Below, in pieces: positions 55,089 through 63,561 of a DNA stretch of 64,000 nt. The notes below the pieces were generated by a model, which did not search any database, had not been told where the DNA came from, and saw only the letters and a program-made list of their open reading frames with translations. Each line of letters begins with the position of its first letter. Within the stretch, counting starts at the first letter, position 1. The stretch covers positions 1 through 64,000 of the forward strand of contig NZ_NMQR01000007.1 in assembly GCF_003545805.1 (NCBI RefSeq), read 5' to 3'. Made by a program: the position numbers and the translations under genes. Origin of the DNA: Photorhabdus sp. CRCIA-P01 (lineage in GTDB: Bacteria; Pseudomonadota; Gammaproteobacteria; Enterobacterales; Enterobacteriaceae).

Positions 55089-55397
55089 ATGAACGGACAA
55101 TACCCATTTTTAGACATCTTAGTAGGTGCTTATTTTTGTCAAGATTACGACTTATTGTATGGAGAAACTATGGATGAAGTCTTAGATTGCTTTCTTAATG
55201 TTGCAACTCAGAAAATGATAAAAAAATTAATAGAAGAGATTGACTCTTTTATTAACACTTCAGAAGATATAGAAAAAGATTTTAACACTCTCTATTATAG
55301 TGATTTTGACCCAGATTTTTGGGATACTGCTACAGCACTTGGTTTTTTAAACTATGTATCCAAAAGAGCACGAGATTATCTAAAAAAGGAAGTTTAG
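55089..55397 (+). CDS. CdiI-like immunity protein (contact-dependent inhibition type), copy 1
   Basis: 102 residues. MNGQYPFLDILVGAYFCQDY, then DEVLDCFLNVATQKMIKKLI and EIDSFINTSEDIEKDFNTLY; the pattern YPFLDILxxAYFxQDYD is typical of the CdiI_2 immunity family. It is acidic and small, with no signal peptide, as expected for a cytoplasmic neutraliser of a nuclease or similar toxin. Its cognate toxin is not in the window. It is a tandem paralogue of the next two genes. A weak AAAAGG lies ahead of the start. Confidence 0.8.
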   Translation: MNGQYPFLDILVGAYFCQDYDLLYGETMDEVLDCFLNVATQKMIKKLIEEIDSFINTSEDIEKDFNTLYYSDFDPDFWDTATALGFLNYVSKRARDYLKKEV

Positions 55398-55400
55398 CTT

Positions 55401-55721
55401 ATGACCGGACAATATCCATTTCTAGATATCTTAATGCATACCTACTTTAATCAGGACTTCGATATAATATCAGGTCCCGAGCTTGATGATGTTATCAATG
55501 ATTTTCTTAATGACGCAACTTTGGGAATGATAAAAGGGTTAATAGAAGAAATCAATGGTCTTATTGACATTTCCGAAGATGCAGAGAGCACATTTGATTA
55601 TCATTACCATGATGCTGACGTTCTCCTAGAATGGTGGGGACTCACAGCACTTGAATTTTTAGAGCACGTATCAAAAAAATCTCAGGATTATTTAAACGAA
55701 TATTCTGAACAAGATGACTAA
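55401..55721 (+). CDS. CdiI-like immunity protein, copy 2
   Basis: 106 residues, related to copy 1 over the full length: MTGQYPFLDILMHTYFNQDF, DDVINDFLNDATLGMIKGLI, EINGLIDISEDAESTFDYHY, WGLTALEFLEHVSKKSQDYL. The start is 3 bases after the stop of copy 1, with GGAAG just inside it, so the two are co-transcribed. About half of the residues differ, which suggests protection against different toxin variants. Confidence 0.8.
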   Translation: MTGQYPFLDILMHTYFNQDFDIISGPELDDVINDFLNDATLGMIKGLIEEINGLIDISEDAESTFDYHYHDADVLLEWWGLTALEFLEHVSKKSQDYLNEYSEQDD

Positions 55722-55766
55722 TCATAGTCATTTTTAATATGACAGTAAATAAAGAGATTAAATATC

Positions 55767-56081
55767 ATGGAAATGAGAGAAAAATTGCAGCACATAGATA
55801 AGCTTACAAATGCTATTGATAAGAATGGTTTTGAATCATTTCACAAAATGTTCAATGAGTTGCAAGGAAATTATCTTAATGTTGCACCGATAATATTATT
55901 AGACAATATTAATCATTTTATCCGTGACGCTAAAAATATAAAAAGATTTTTTAGCCACCATCATTATGGTGCAGCTGATCCAAAATTATGGGAAACTATT
56001 TCCGCCGTATTATAACATCTGAATCAGTCATCAAAAATAATGCAAAGTTATATAAAAAAACACCTTGAAAAGGACAAATAA
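55767..56081 (+). pseudogene. CdiI-like immunity protein, copy 3, with in-frame stop
   Basis: The frame from 55767 (MEMREKLQHIDKLTNAIDKN, LLDNINHFIRDAKNIKRFFS, HHHYGAADPKLWETISAVL) stops at 56015. The same frame goes on as HLNQSSKIMQSYIKKHLEKD and stops at 56081, matching the C-terminal helix of copies 1 and 2 (LEHVSKKSQDYLNEY). So one TAA codon truncates the last 22 residues. The N-terminal part is less like the others. It may still be partly functional. Confidence 0.65.
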
Positions 56082-56215
56082 ATCAACTTTTCACCCATGA
56101 AACTTTCAAGTAAAAAACGCTTTTTAAGGTAATTAATTATATATTACATTTCAAAAGCGCCATTCAATAATAACCCACGCCATTTATTAGCCAAACTTCA
56201 AAAACATTAATTACA

Positions 56216-56342
56216 TATACCTAATAGATTTCGAGTTGCAGCGAGGCGGCAAGTGAACGAATCCCCAGGAGCATAGATAACGATGTGACTGGGGTGAGTG
56301 AAAGCAGCCAACAAAGCAGTAGCTTGAAAGATGAAGGGTATA
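56216..56342. repeat. ERIC element (127 bp), opposite orientation
   Basis: The reverse complement of the two other copies: TATACCTAATAG, GAATCCCCAGGAGCATAG, GTGACTGGGGTGAGTG, ending GAAGGGTATA. It lies between the immunity genes and phoA. Confidence 0.9.
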
Positions 56343-56394
56343 TAAACAAGTTAGACTGTTTCGCATAGCAAGCACAACATAATTATGCTGCGAG

Positions 56395-56625
56395 CAAACA
56401 AATTCGTATTCCTTTAAATAATTCATTGGGAGCTTTTCCATTCCGAATCTTTCAGTAGGAAATTATTTAATCGGTTTACGACAAAATTTATCTCTCGATT
56501 AGAAACTTTATTGAAGCCTGTTCCTTTGGAAAGTATTGTCTGATTAGTCCATTGATATTCTCATTTACCTCTCTTTCCCTGATAGCATAAGGAGCCGCAA
56601 AGCGGATATTTGTTTCTAATTTTTT
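56395..56625 (-). pseudogene. IS30-family transposase, C-terminal relic (second copy)
   Basis: On the minus strand: RFAAPYAIREREVNENINGL, then IRQYFPK, a frameshift, and REINFVVNRLNNFLLKDSEW. It is the same part of the IS30 transposase as at 34109 but independently decayed, with a frameshift in the PKGT motif. The DNA of both relics is similar over about 200 bp. Confidence 0.8.
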
Positions 56626-56833
56626 CCCGATAATTCAATGACTCGCAAATTCTAAGCCATATAGCTGTAGTTCTCGATGATACGGAATATCTACAAACCA
56701 AGGTCATGATATAGTAAAATTAAAAGCAGCTATTTAGCTTTTTCAGCTTTATTTTCATTTATCTAAGGAAAGTGTGATAAATTCTTCACTATCAAACCCT
56801 CAAATAAAATTAAATTTTCATAGGAAAAACAAG

Positions 56834-58270
56834 ATGACGAATAAAAGATTTAAGAAATTCATTATGTTTCTTGTGACATTATTAACAATAGGAACATGCT
56901 TACCTACATTGGCTATCAATAGTAAAGAACAACTCCCGTCTGAATATCGTATATCAAGAGGTGACATAACAAAATTTGGTGGGGCCCGCAGATTTACACA
57001 AGAACAAACTACAGCGCTTAGAGACTCATTAGATAATAATAAAGTCAAGAACGTCATCTTGTTTATTGGTGATGGAATGGGAGATTCTGCAATTACACTA
57101 GCTCGTAACTACGCAGAAGGTGCAGGAGGATTTTTCAAGGGAATTGATGCAATGCCATTAGTTGGACAATATACACATTACTCATTAAATAAAGACACCA
57201 AGAAACCCAATTATGTTTCGGATTCAGCATCTTCAGCCACGGCTTGGGCTACTGGAGTAAAAACTTACAACGGGGCATTATCCATTGATGTTTTTAACAA
57301 ACCCCATCAAACCTTATTGGAGCTTGCAAAAAAGAACAGAAAAGCAACCGGTAATGTCACTACGGCTGAAGTTCAGGATGCAACATCGGCAGCACTGTAT
57401 GCGCATGTCACGCAACGTGAATGCTATGGCCCAACAGAAACGTCGGAAATGTGTCCCACTGATGCCCTCGAAAAGGGGGGAAAAGGTTCTATCACGGAAC
57501 AACTTCTGGCGGCACGTGCAGATGTCACGTTAGGGGGAGGAATCGATATCTTTTCCCAGCAATCAGTGGCAGGTGTCAATACAGGAAAAACGCTGAAGCA
57601 GCAGGCACTGGAGCAAGGGTATCAATGGATCACAGATATAACATCATTGAACGCGGTGAAAGAAGCGAATCAAAAAAAACCGCTATTGGGATTATTCAAT
57701 GAAGAAGTTTTACACGGAATGTGGGAGGGGCCGAAAGCGATTTATCATGGAAATCTTAACGAAGCCCCGGTGAAATGCAATCTGAACACCAAACGGAGTT
57801 CGCAGCAGCCGACATTGGTACAGATGACCGAAAAAGCCATTGATCTACTGAAAGTCAATAAAAATGGCTTCTTCTTGCAAGTGGAAAGTGCGTTGACTGA
57901 TGATTATGAACACTCCGCCAATCCTTGCGCACAAATCGGGGAAGTGGTTGCTCTGGATGAAGCAGTACAAGCCGGTTTGAGATTCGCTAAACAACATGGG
58001 GATACACTAGTCATTGTTACTGCGGATCATGGACATTCCAGCCAGATTATTGAACCTGATGTTAAAGCCCCCGGTTTAACCCGCTCACTGATTACCAAAG
58101 ACGGGGCCGTTATCACAGTCAGTTATGGTAATTCAGAAACAACTTCTCAGAAACATACTGGTACACAATTACGTGTAGCAGCTTATGGCCCACACGCTGC
58201 AAATATTGTTGGATTAACCGACCAGACGGATCTATTTTTTACCATACGGGATGCGATGGGTTTGAAATAA
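56834..58270 (+). CDS. phoA: Periplasmic alkaline phosphatase
   Basis: About 478 residues from the ATG at 56834, which begins a signal peptide ([20 protein letters not shown]); the frame is open to 56774, but that start would add a polar leader. The catalytic serine lies in [20 protein letters not shown], metal sites in [24 protein letters not shown] and [40 protein letters not shown] and LRDAMGLK-type C-terminus also match E. coli PhoA. Cys pairs for two disulfides are present ([13 protein letters not shown]). It releases phosphate from monoesters in the periplasm. Confidence 0.95.
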   Translation: MTNKRFKKFIMFLVTLLTIGTCLPTLAINSKEQLPSEYRISRGDITKFGGARRFTQEQTTALRDSLDNNKVKNVILFIGDGMGDSAITLARNYAEGAGGFFKGIDAMPLVGQYTHYSLNKDTKKPNYVSDSASSATAWATGVKTYNGALSIDVFNKPHQTLLELAKKNRKATGNVTTAEVQDATSAALYAHVTQRECYGPTETSEMCPTDALEKGGKGSITEQLLAARADVTLGGGIDIFSQQSVAGVNTGKTLKQQALEQGYQWITDITSLNAVKEANQKKPLLGLFNEEVLHGMWEGPKAIYHGNLNEAPVKCNLNTKRSSQQPTLVQMTEKAIDLLKVNKNGFFLQVESALTDDYEHSANPCAQIGEVVALDEAVQAGLRFAKQHGDTLVIVTADHGHSSQIIEPDVKAPGLTRSLITKDGAVITVSYGNSETTSQKHTGTQLRVAAYGPHAANIVGLTDQTDLFFTIRDAMGLK

Positions 58271-58294
58271 TATAGATGGAACAGCCTGTTATAT

Positions 58295-58331
58295 GATCAA
58301 ACTCGCACAGCATAATGTTGCGCGAGTGATC
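58295..58331. terminator. Convergent terminator between phoA and the ABC cluster
   Basis: GATCAAACTCGC (58295-58306) pairs with GCGAGTGATC (58322-58331) with a two-base bulge, followed by TTATTTATTC. It lies 24 bases after phoA and just before the stop of the minus-strand permease gene at 58340. Confidence 0.75.
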
Positions 58332-58339
58332 TTATTTAT

Positions 58340-59128
58340 TCAGCTAGAAGCCGAACGATATCCACGCAATGCACGCTTCCAAACTAATCGTGCCACGATA
58401 AAGAAAAAGATGGCTATTCCTAGCGATCCCATTGCCAAAGGCAAGGTCAGCATCCCTAACAACGCCATAACCGGGGAACTGGTCATGACACCAATGGGGA
58501 TCAGAAAGCTAAAGATTAACCGCCAGGGCATACCAAATAGATGAATAGGCCAGCGAGCAAAACCCAATAACGAAGAGAGAACATTGGTCAAATTTTGTAC
58601 CCTAACTAATGCAAACGAGGCCGCAATAGCGAGAACAAACAACGCGTAAGCCGTGGCAAGCCCACCAAGCGATAAGATGACTGTCATCATGATATCCATG
58701 AACGAAGGTTGAATATCAAGCTGTATAAAAGCGTAAATAGCCAAGCCAAGTCCGAAGAAAAAATCAATACTTTTCCATAGCCTGATATCGACGAGTGAAC
58801 AGAGAAAAAGTGAATCGACGGGTCGCATTAAAATATAATCAAATAAACCTGTTCGAATACCTGAAACAGCGGCGGCAAGACTGGGAGCAATCAGACCTTC
58901 AACAATGGCATATAACATCATATACCAGCCCATCAATACTAGCATTTGCTCGAATGACCAGCCTGCGACGGCACCGCGTTCGCTAAACAAAATGAAAAGC
59001 GGTAACAATTGTAGTATCGCCATGATGAGTGAAAGCAAACCATCTATCATGAAGTCCCAACGGTATTGTATCGAGCGTTTTATACTCAAGATAAACGCCA
59101 TACGAATGACTACAAGAGAGTGCATCAT
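58340..59128 (-). CDS. ABC-2-type transporter permease (second)
   Basis: About 262 residues from the ATG at 59128, which overlaps the stop of the preceding gene (TAATG); the much longer frame back to 59323 is a reading of that gene in another frame. Six membrane segments (SLIMAILQLLPLFILFSERG, AYALFVLAIAASFALVRVQN, LLGMLTLPLAMGSLGIAIFF) and the motif LFDYILMRPVDSLFL are typical of the DUF990-like ABC-2 family. It works with the permease at 59128 and the ATPase at 59914. Confidence 0.85.
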   Translation of the reverse strand: MMHSLVVIRMAFILSIKRSIQYRWDFMIDGLLSLIMAILQLLPLFILFSERGAVAGWSFEQMLVLMGWYMMLYAIVEGLIAPSLAAAVSGIRTGLFDYILMRPVDSLFLCSLVDIRLWKSIDFFFGLGLAIYAFIQLDIQPSFMDIMMTVILSLGGLATAYALFVLAIAASFALVRVQNLTNVLSSLLGFARWPIHLFGMPWRLIFSFLIPIGVMTSSPVMALLGMLTLPLAMGSLGIAIFFFIVARLVWKRALRGYRSASS

Positions 59129-59901
59129 TATCCAAACGCCAAGTAACGGCGGACACCTCGCCGCCAGACAAAAAATGCGGCAGCAAACAGCAAAGCCACC
59201 AGTGCGAATTGACAGGCTACCCATTGAGCAGCGACAAGCAGGGAATGTTTCCCGATTAATATTTCTACTGGCAGTGAAATCACAAACCGGAATGGCAGCC
59301 AATTTGCTATCTGACCTGCCCATTCAGGTAATAAGGCCAACGGAAACATATATCCTGATAGTACACTACTGGCAGCAACATATATTTTATGTACAACTAA
59401 TGAGCGCTCGATCCAGAAGGTCAAACTCCCGATCAGCAAGTGGATGCTTTGATTAATAAGGAAGGCGCCTGATAACGCCAGTGCCAGCAAACCTAGTTGC
59501 GGTAAATTTAGCGGTTGGCTCTGTAAGCTCATGATCAGTGCCAATATAAAAATAGGTAAGGCAACAATTAGGCTTAACCCCAGTTCGGCAATAGTAATTG
59601 CCAAATAGTTAATAAAAGGATGAATGGGGCGCATCAACCAAACAGAAAGTTCACCAAGGCGGATATTTTCGTTAATGTCCCAGACGTTGTTACAACTGGT
59701 TAATATGGTGGTCACGAGAACAGCAACATAGTAAAGATTAAAATCCTCTGCGGTATAACCTTGAAAAGAGCCATCTTGAGTTACCGAACGCCAAAAAACC
59801 AGCATGATTAATGGCATACTGAGTGTAACGAGCCAGAGCAGAAATTCGGCTCGGAATGAGAATGTTTCAAATAATCGGACTTTTATAAGAGCGAAAAGCA
59901 T
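59128..59901 (-). CDS. ABC-2-type transporter permease (first)
   Basis: 257 residues with six membrane segments (FLLWLVTLSMPLIMLVFWRS, LAITIAELGLSLIVALPIFI) and LGELSVWLMRPIHPFINYLA, a pattern shared with its neighbour (RPVDSLF). The two form the heterodimeric channel of an exporter. It starts 12 bases after the ATPase gene ends. The family includes transporters of the antibiotic and self-resistance type. Confidence 0.88.
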   Translation of the reverse strand: MLFALIKVRLFETFSFRAEFLLWLVTLSMPLIMLVFWRSVTQDGSFQGYTAEDFNLYYVAVLVTTILTSCNNVWDINENIRLGELSVWLMRPIHPFINYLAITIAELGLSLIVALPIFILALIMSLQSQPLNLPQLGLLALALSGAFLINQSIHLLIGSLTFWIERSLVVHKIYVAASSVLSGYMFPLALLPEWAGQIANWLPFRFVISLPVEILIGKHSLLVAAQWVACQFALVALLFAAAFFVWRRGVRRYLAFG

Positions 59902-59913
59902 GTCGGTTCGCCT

Positions 59914-60918
59914 CTATTCAGAAATTTGTTTTTGTTCAGTTTTATTCTGGTTGGGATGACCAAAAATCTGGCGCAGTATTTCCTCCAATGGAAGATCTTC
60001 TATGGTGAGGTCAACTGCCAATTGTTGTTCAACCAGGAAATGTACGAGTCTAGGGACATGATCGCGGTGAACTCGAATTTGGGAACGTTCTTCGGTTTGT
60101 GAAATGAGCGTGCCAAAGCGTGAAAAATCGGGAATATTGATCTGGCGATTCATCGAGAACGAGACGATTTTTTCAGGGTTTTGTTTCGCCGTGAAGGTTC
60201 GCAGATCGCCGTCATAGAAAATCGTGCCACGGTCAACAATGATAATGCGTTGACACAATACCCGTACATCTTCCATATAGTGCGATGTCAGCAGAATAGT
60301 AGCATTGTGGCGGCGATTATATTCAGCAACAAAATCACGCAGAGCAGCTTGCATGGCAACATCAAGCCCAATCGTCGGCTCATCAAGAAAGAGAACCTTG
60401 GGTTGATGGATCAGCGAGGCAGCCACTTCACACCGCATACGTTCCCCTAATGAGAGCTGGCGGGTGGGTTTGGTCATGATGGTGTTCAGTTGCAGTAAGT
60501 CGCCCAACTCCTTCAGCATCTGTTTATGTACAGCCAAGGGAATCTCAAACAGGACCCGGATCATTTCAAACGTATCAATAGGGGGCAAATCCCAGATCAA
60601 TTGCCCCTTATTACCCATTACAAGACCAACACTGTGTAAAAAAGTTTTTTCGCGCAGATAGGGCGTATGTTCTTCGACGGTGATTCGGCCGCTACTGGGA
60701 TGTAATAACCCACTGAGTAACTTGACCAATGTGGTTTTGCCAGCGCCATTGGGGCCGAGTATCCCTACCCTTTCACCATTTTCTATCTGAAAGCTGACAT
60801 TTTTTAGTGCAACGACGGTTTCATATTTCCTTTTCCAGAGTGAATTGAACGCGGAACGGAAACTTTCGTTACGTTGATGTACCTGATAAATTCTGGAAAC
60901 TTCTTCTGCTCGGATCAT
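59914..60918 (-). CDS. ABC transporter ATP-binding protein (DrrA-like)
   Basis: 334 residues. Walker A GILGPNGAGKTTLVKLLSGL (residues about 52-71), signature LSLGERMRCEVA, Walker B VLFLDEPTIGLDV and the switch His in LLTSHYM are complete. The extra C-terminal part (about 100 residues) is as in the daunorubicin-type exporter ATPases, and the leader VHQRNESFRSAFNSLWKRKY is typical of ABC-2 partners. It energises the two permeases. Confidence 0.93.
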   Translation of the reverse strand: MIRAEEVSRIYQVHQRNESFRSAFNSLWKRKYETVVALKNVSFQIENGERVGILGPNGAGKTTLVKLLSGLLHPSSGRITVEEHTPYLREKTFLHSVGLVMGNKGQLIWDLPPIDTFEMIRVLFEIPLAVHKQMLKELGDLLQLNTIMTKPTRQLSLGERMRCEVAASLIHQPKVLFLDEPTIGLDVAMQAALRDFVAEYNRRHNATILLTSHYMEDVRVLCQRIIIVDRGTIFYDGDLRTFTAKQNPEKIVSFSMNRQINIPDFSRFGTLISQTEERSQIRVHRDHVPRLVHFLVEQQLAVDLTIEDLPLEEILRQIFGHPNQNKTEQKQISE

Positions 60919-60920
60919 GC

Positions 60921-62468
60921 TCAGTCAACTCCAACAACATGTTGCGCTACACGTAATGCATTTGCCTGAATGGTGAGTGTGGGATTGAGCCCACCGGGGA
61001 AAGGCATAAAGCTGCCATCTACAATATAAAGGTTTTCGAGTTCGTGAACCCGGCAGTTAGGATCTAAAACAGAACGTGCCGGATCTGTACCACTGCGGCA
61101 TGTGCCATGCAGGTGAGTACTCCCTTCTTCAGAACGTGTACGCTTAGAATGAATTTGTGTGGCACCTGCGGCGTGAAGAATATCGACAGCGCGTTCAGCC
61201 ATATAGGACAGGCGTGCCAAATCATGGGGGGCTGTCTGATAGTGGATCATGATTTTAGGTATCCCCCAGATATCACGGCGGGAAGAGAGTGTCACCCGGT
61301 TTTCATAGGCAGGGGTATCTGCAATGATGGTTTCTAATTCTAAGGGTAGTCGTTCAGGGAACTCATCGGGGACAGGGATGGTACGAGCTTCATAAATTAA
61401 TCCTCCCATTCCTCCAGGGCAACGAGCATCAAGATAGTGGTCCAAAATCGCCAACGTAGAGAAAGGGCCACGAAGCCCAACAGCATGATTACGCATGGCA
61501 TCAGTTACTGGCACTACACCACGTATACGCTGGCTGAGTTTCATACATAGCCCACGACCAACGAGATCATGCCGATTACCAATACCATTGGGCGCAAAAG
61601 GGGTGACTGATCGCAACAAAAGTGCCGCACTCTGTATTGCGTTACAGGCAACGAAGAAATACCGTGCTTTCACATGACGAATACTGCCATCTTCCAGATC
61701 CAGACAGCGCAGCGTACTGATTTGCCCTGAGCGCTCTTGTTCCAGCGCCACGCCCCGGATACCTGAAAGGAGGGTAAAATTGCAGTGGTTGACCAAATGC
61801 TTGATATAGATATTCAGGACATCACTTTTAGCACCGCTGGGGCATTGGAAATCAATACAACGTTTTTCCTGTGTGCAGAGTTTAGGATCAATCGCCATCG
61901 GCGTTGTGAACGGATGATAACCGAGCTGTTTTGCCGCCGCTGACATGATATCCGCAGGCAGTGACCTTGGGAGGGCATTGCCTCCCTCTTTTGCAAGTGC
62001 TGTGTGTGGCCCACCACTGACACGCAATTGTTTCTCAACAATAGCATAGTATTTTTCTAAATCAGTCAGATGAATTGGCCAGGCAATATCAAGCCCAATA
62101 CCTGATAACCAAGAGCGAGCATCAAAATCACAATCCTGATAACGGAAAGATGCACCGCCATAAAAGAGCGTCCCCCCGCCTACATTTCGCGTACTCCAAG
62201 ACCATCCCCGCTCTTCCCAGCCATTTTCCCCTTTAATCTCTGCCATGGGAGAAGAATTATCCACCTCTTCTTGTGTTACTTTAGGCGCAAGTAGGTTTCC
62301 TTCTTCAACCATAATGACCGACCAACCACATGCTTGCAGTGCATTCGCAACTACCGCACCACTAGCACCACTACCTATCACACAAGCGTCGGCAACTAGC
62401 TCAGCAGGTGCCTGTTTTAATCCATGAAAATGGCGTGCACCTAACTGTAATTTTTCTTGAATTGACAT
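60921..62468 (-). CDS. GMC-family FAD-dependent oxidoreductase
   Basis: About 515 residues from the ATG at 62468 (MSIQEKLQLG), which has GGAGA upstream; starts at 62492 and 62501 are possible. The FAD fold begins ADACVIGSGASGAVVANALQ, followed by GGGTLFYGGASFRY, the middle catalytic His in STHLHGTCRSGTDP, and the C-terminal VDGSFMPFPGGLNPTLTIQA. It oxidises an alcohol, for example a sugar or cyclitol hydroxyl. Similar GMC-type dehydrogenases occur in aminoglycoside and mycofactocin gene clusters. It is 2 bases from the ATPase gene. Confidence 0.85.
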   Translation of the reverse strand: MSIQEKLQLGARHFHGLKQAPAELVADACVIGSGASGAVVANALQACGWSVIMVEEGNLLAPKVTQEEVDNSSPMAEIKGENGWEERGWSWSTRNVGGGTLFYGGASFRYQDCDFDARSWLSGIGLDIAWPIHLTDLEKYYAIVEKQLRVSGGPHTALAKEGGNALPRSLPADIMSAAAKQLGYHPFTTPMAIDPKLCTQEKRCIDFQCPSGAKSDVLNIYIKHLVNHCNFTLLSGIRGVALEQERSGQISTLRCLDLEDGSIRHVKARYFFVACNAIQSAALLLRSVTPFAPNGIGNRHDLVGRGLCMKLSQRIRGVVPVTDAMRNHAVGLRGPFSTLAILDHYLDARCPGGMGGLIYEARTIPVPDEFPERLPLELETIIADTPAYENRVTLSSRRDIWGIPKIMIHYQTAPHDLARLSYMAERAVDILHAAGATQIHSKRTRSEEGSTHLHGTCRSGTDPARSVLDPNCRVHELENLYIVDGSFMPFPGGLNPTLTIQANALRVAQHVVGVD

Positions 62469-62538
62469 CTTATGATTTTCTCCAGGGTCCATTATCACCA
62501 CTTCTTTTCATCACTAAAAAGGTCTAAGGAGGTTGTTT

Positions 62539-63561
62539 TCATCGGTGGCGCGCTGCCATGTGGTGTAACAATTGGCTATAAGCGGCTCCCACGTCATTCC
62601 ATGACCAATGAGATCGGGGAACTGGGGTCAGCCCCGTAATACCCTCTTCTTTCAACCAATCAAGTAAGGCGTTGTTATCTTCAACAAGATGAGCGGCAAA
62701 ACGGCGCGTAGCACCCGAATGGGCATAAGCCACAACCGGTATACCCAGTTGTACGGCTTCGGCGGACAGAAAGTTAAATGTCTCGTGATAATCACTTAAT
62801 ACTAGTGCAGCACTGGCTCCGCCAAAAATCAGCTCGTGATCGTGTTCCAGATCGTAATAATCGAAAACCTTATGTCGTTCACCCAAATTTAAACCATTAA
62901 AATAGTGCCTGGCTTCTTTGCCCCGTTTCGACCAGTTGTTAAAGAGGATATGCAGATGCAATCCCTTTTCCAGACAAGCCTCGACAACCGGAGCAAGCTT
63001 CTCAAGCGTTACTTTACCCGCTAATAAGACCACCGGACCGTTGGGAGAATGGTAATCACGGGCGGGGATATGATCCGCCGCCCAAGGAATGTAATGTCGT
63101 TTGGGAAAGCAATATGTCCATGGCGCCTCATAAAAAAAGACATCGGCGGCATAGGCGTCTGGCGCAGCGGCAATGGCGACGCAATCAGCGGCATTTGCTC
63201 CGGGCTGATGGGCATGGCAGGCAGACAAATTCGCATGGGAGTCGGTGAGCAACGAGACATCATGCCAGACCCGGATAGTACGCTGTCTCAGCGATTCTGG
63301 CGCTTGTTGACCAGCGCGAAATAACTCGCTTTCCATTAAAGGAATGATAGCCGTGATATTTTGGGATGAGACTCGCTCTGCTAAGTTATCAAAGGTTGGG
63401 TATTCTTGCGCAGAATACCAGATGACCTCAACGTCGCAGCGGGGCAGAATATGCGCAAGATTCCAATAGGCCGTTTCTATTCCCCCCCACCCCCGACGAT
63501 CAAAATTGTCTGGATACCGCTCTATCAATACCACATATTGTGACGTTTTTTTAAAGGACAT
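62539..63561 (-). CDS. Glycosyltransferase (GT4-like)
   Basis: About 340 residues from the ATG at 63561 (MSFKKTSQYVVLIERYPDNF), preferred because it overlaps the end of the radical SAM gene and has GAGG upstream; the frame is open to 63741 over the upstream gene. The N-terminal half has RRGWGGIETAYWNLAHILPR, typical of the donor-independent Gly-Gly-x-Glu start of GT4 enzymes. The C-terminal half has VVLLAGKVTLEKLAPVVEAC and HELIFGGASAALVLSDYHET, with E in the position of the EX7E motif. Acceptor is unknown. Confidence 0.75.
   Translation of the reverse strand: MSFKKTSQYVVLIERYPDNFDRRGWGGIETAYWNLAHILPRCDVEVIWYSAQEYPTFDNLAERVSSQNITAIIPLMESELFRAGQQAPESLRQRTIRVWHDVSLLTDSHANLSACHAHQPGANAADCVAIAAAPDAYAADVFFYEAPWTYCFPKRHYIPWAADHIPARDYHSPNGPVVLLAGKVTLEKLAPVVEACLEKGLHLHILFNNWSKRGKEARHYFNGLNLGERHKVFDYYDLEHDHELIFGGASAALVLSDYHETFNFLSAEAVQLGIPVVAYAHSGATRRFAAHLVEDNNALLDWLKEEGITGLTPVPRSHWSWNDVGAAYSQLLHHMAARHR

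Noticed and set aside
56700-56760. Pho box in front of phoA
   Set aside because: TTTTTCAGCTTTATTTTCAT is only loosely like two CTGTCAT repeats and has the wrong spacing by one base; not strong enough to report.
58293-58544. 83-codon plus-strand frame after phoA
   Set aside because: It runs across the terminator and lies opposite the well-supported ABC permease gene.
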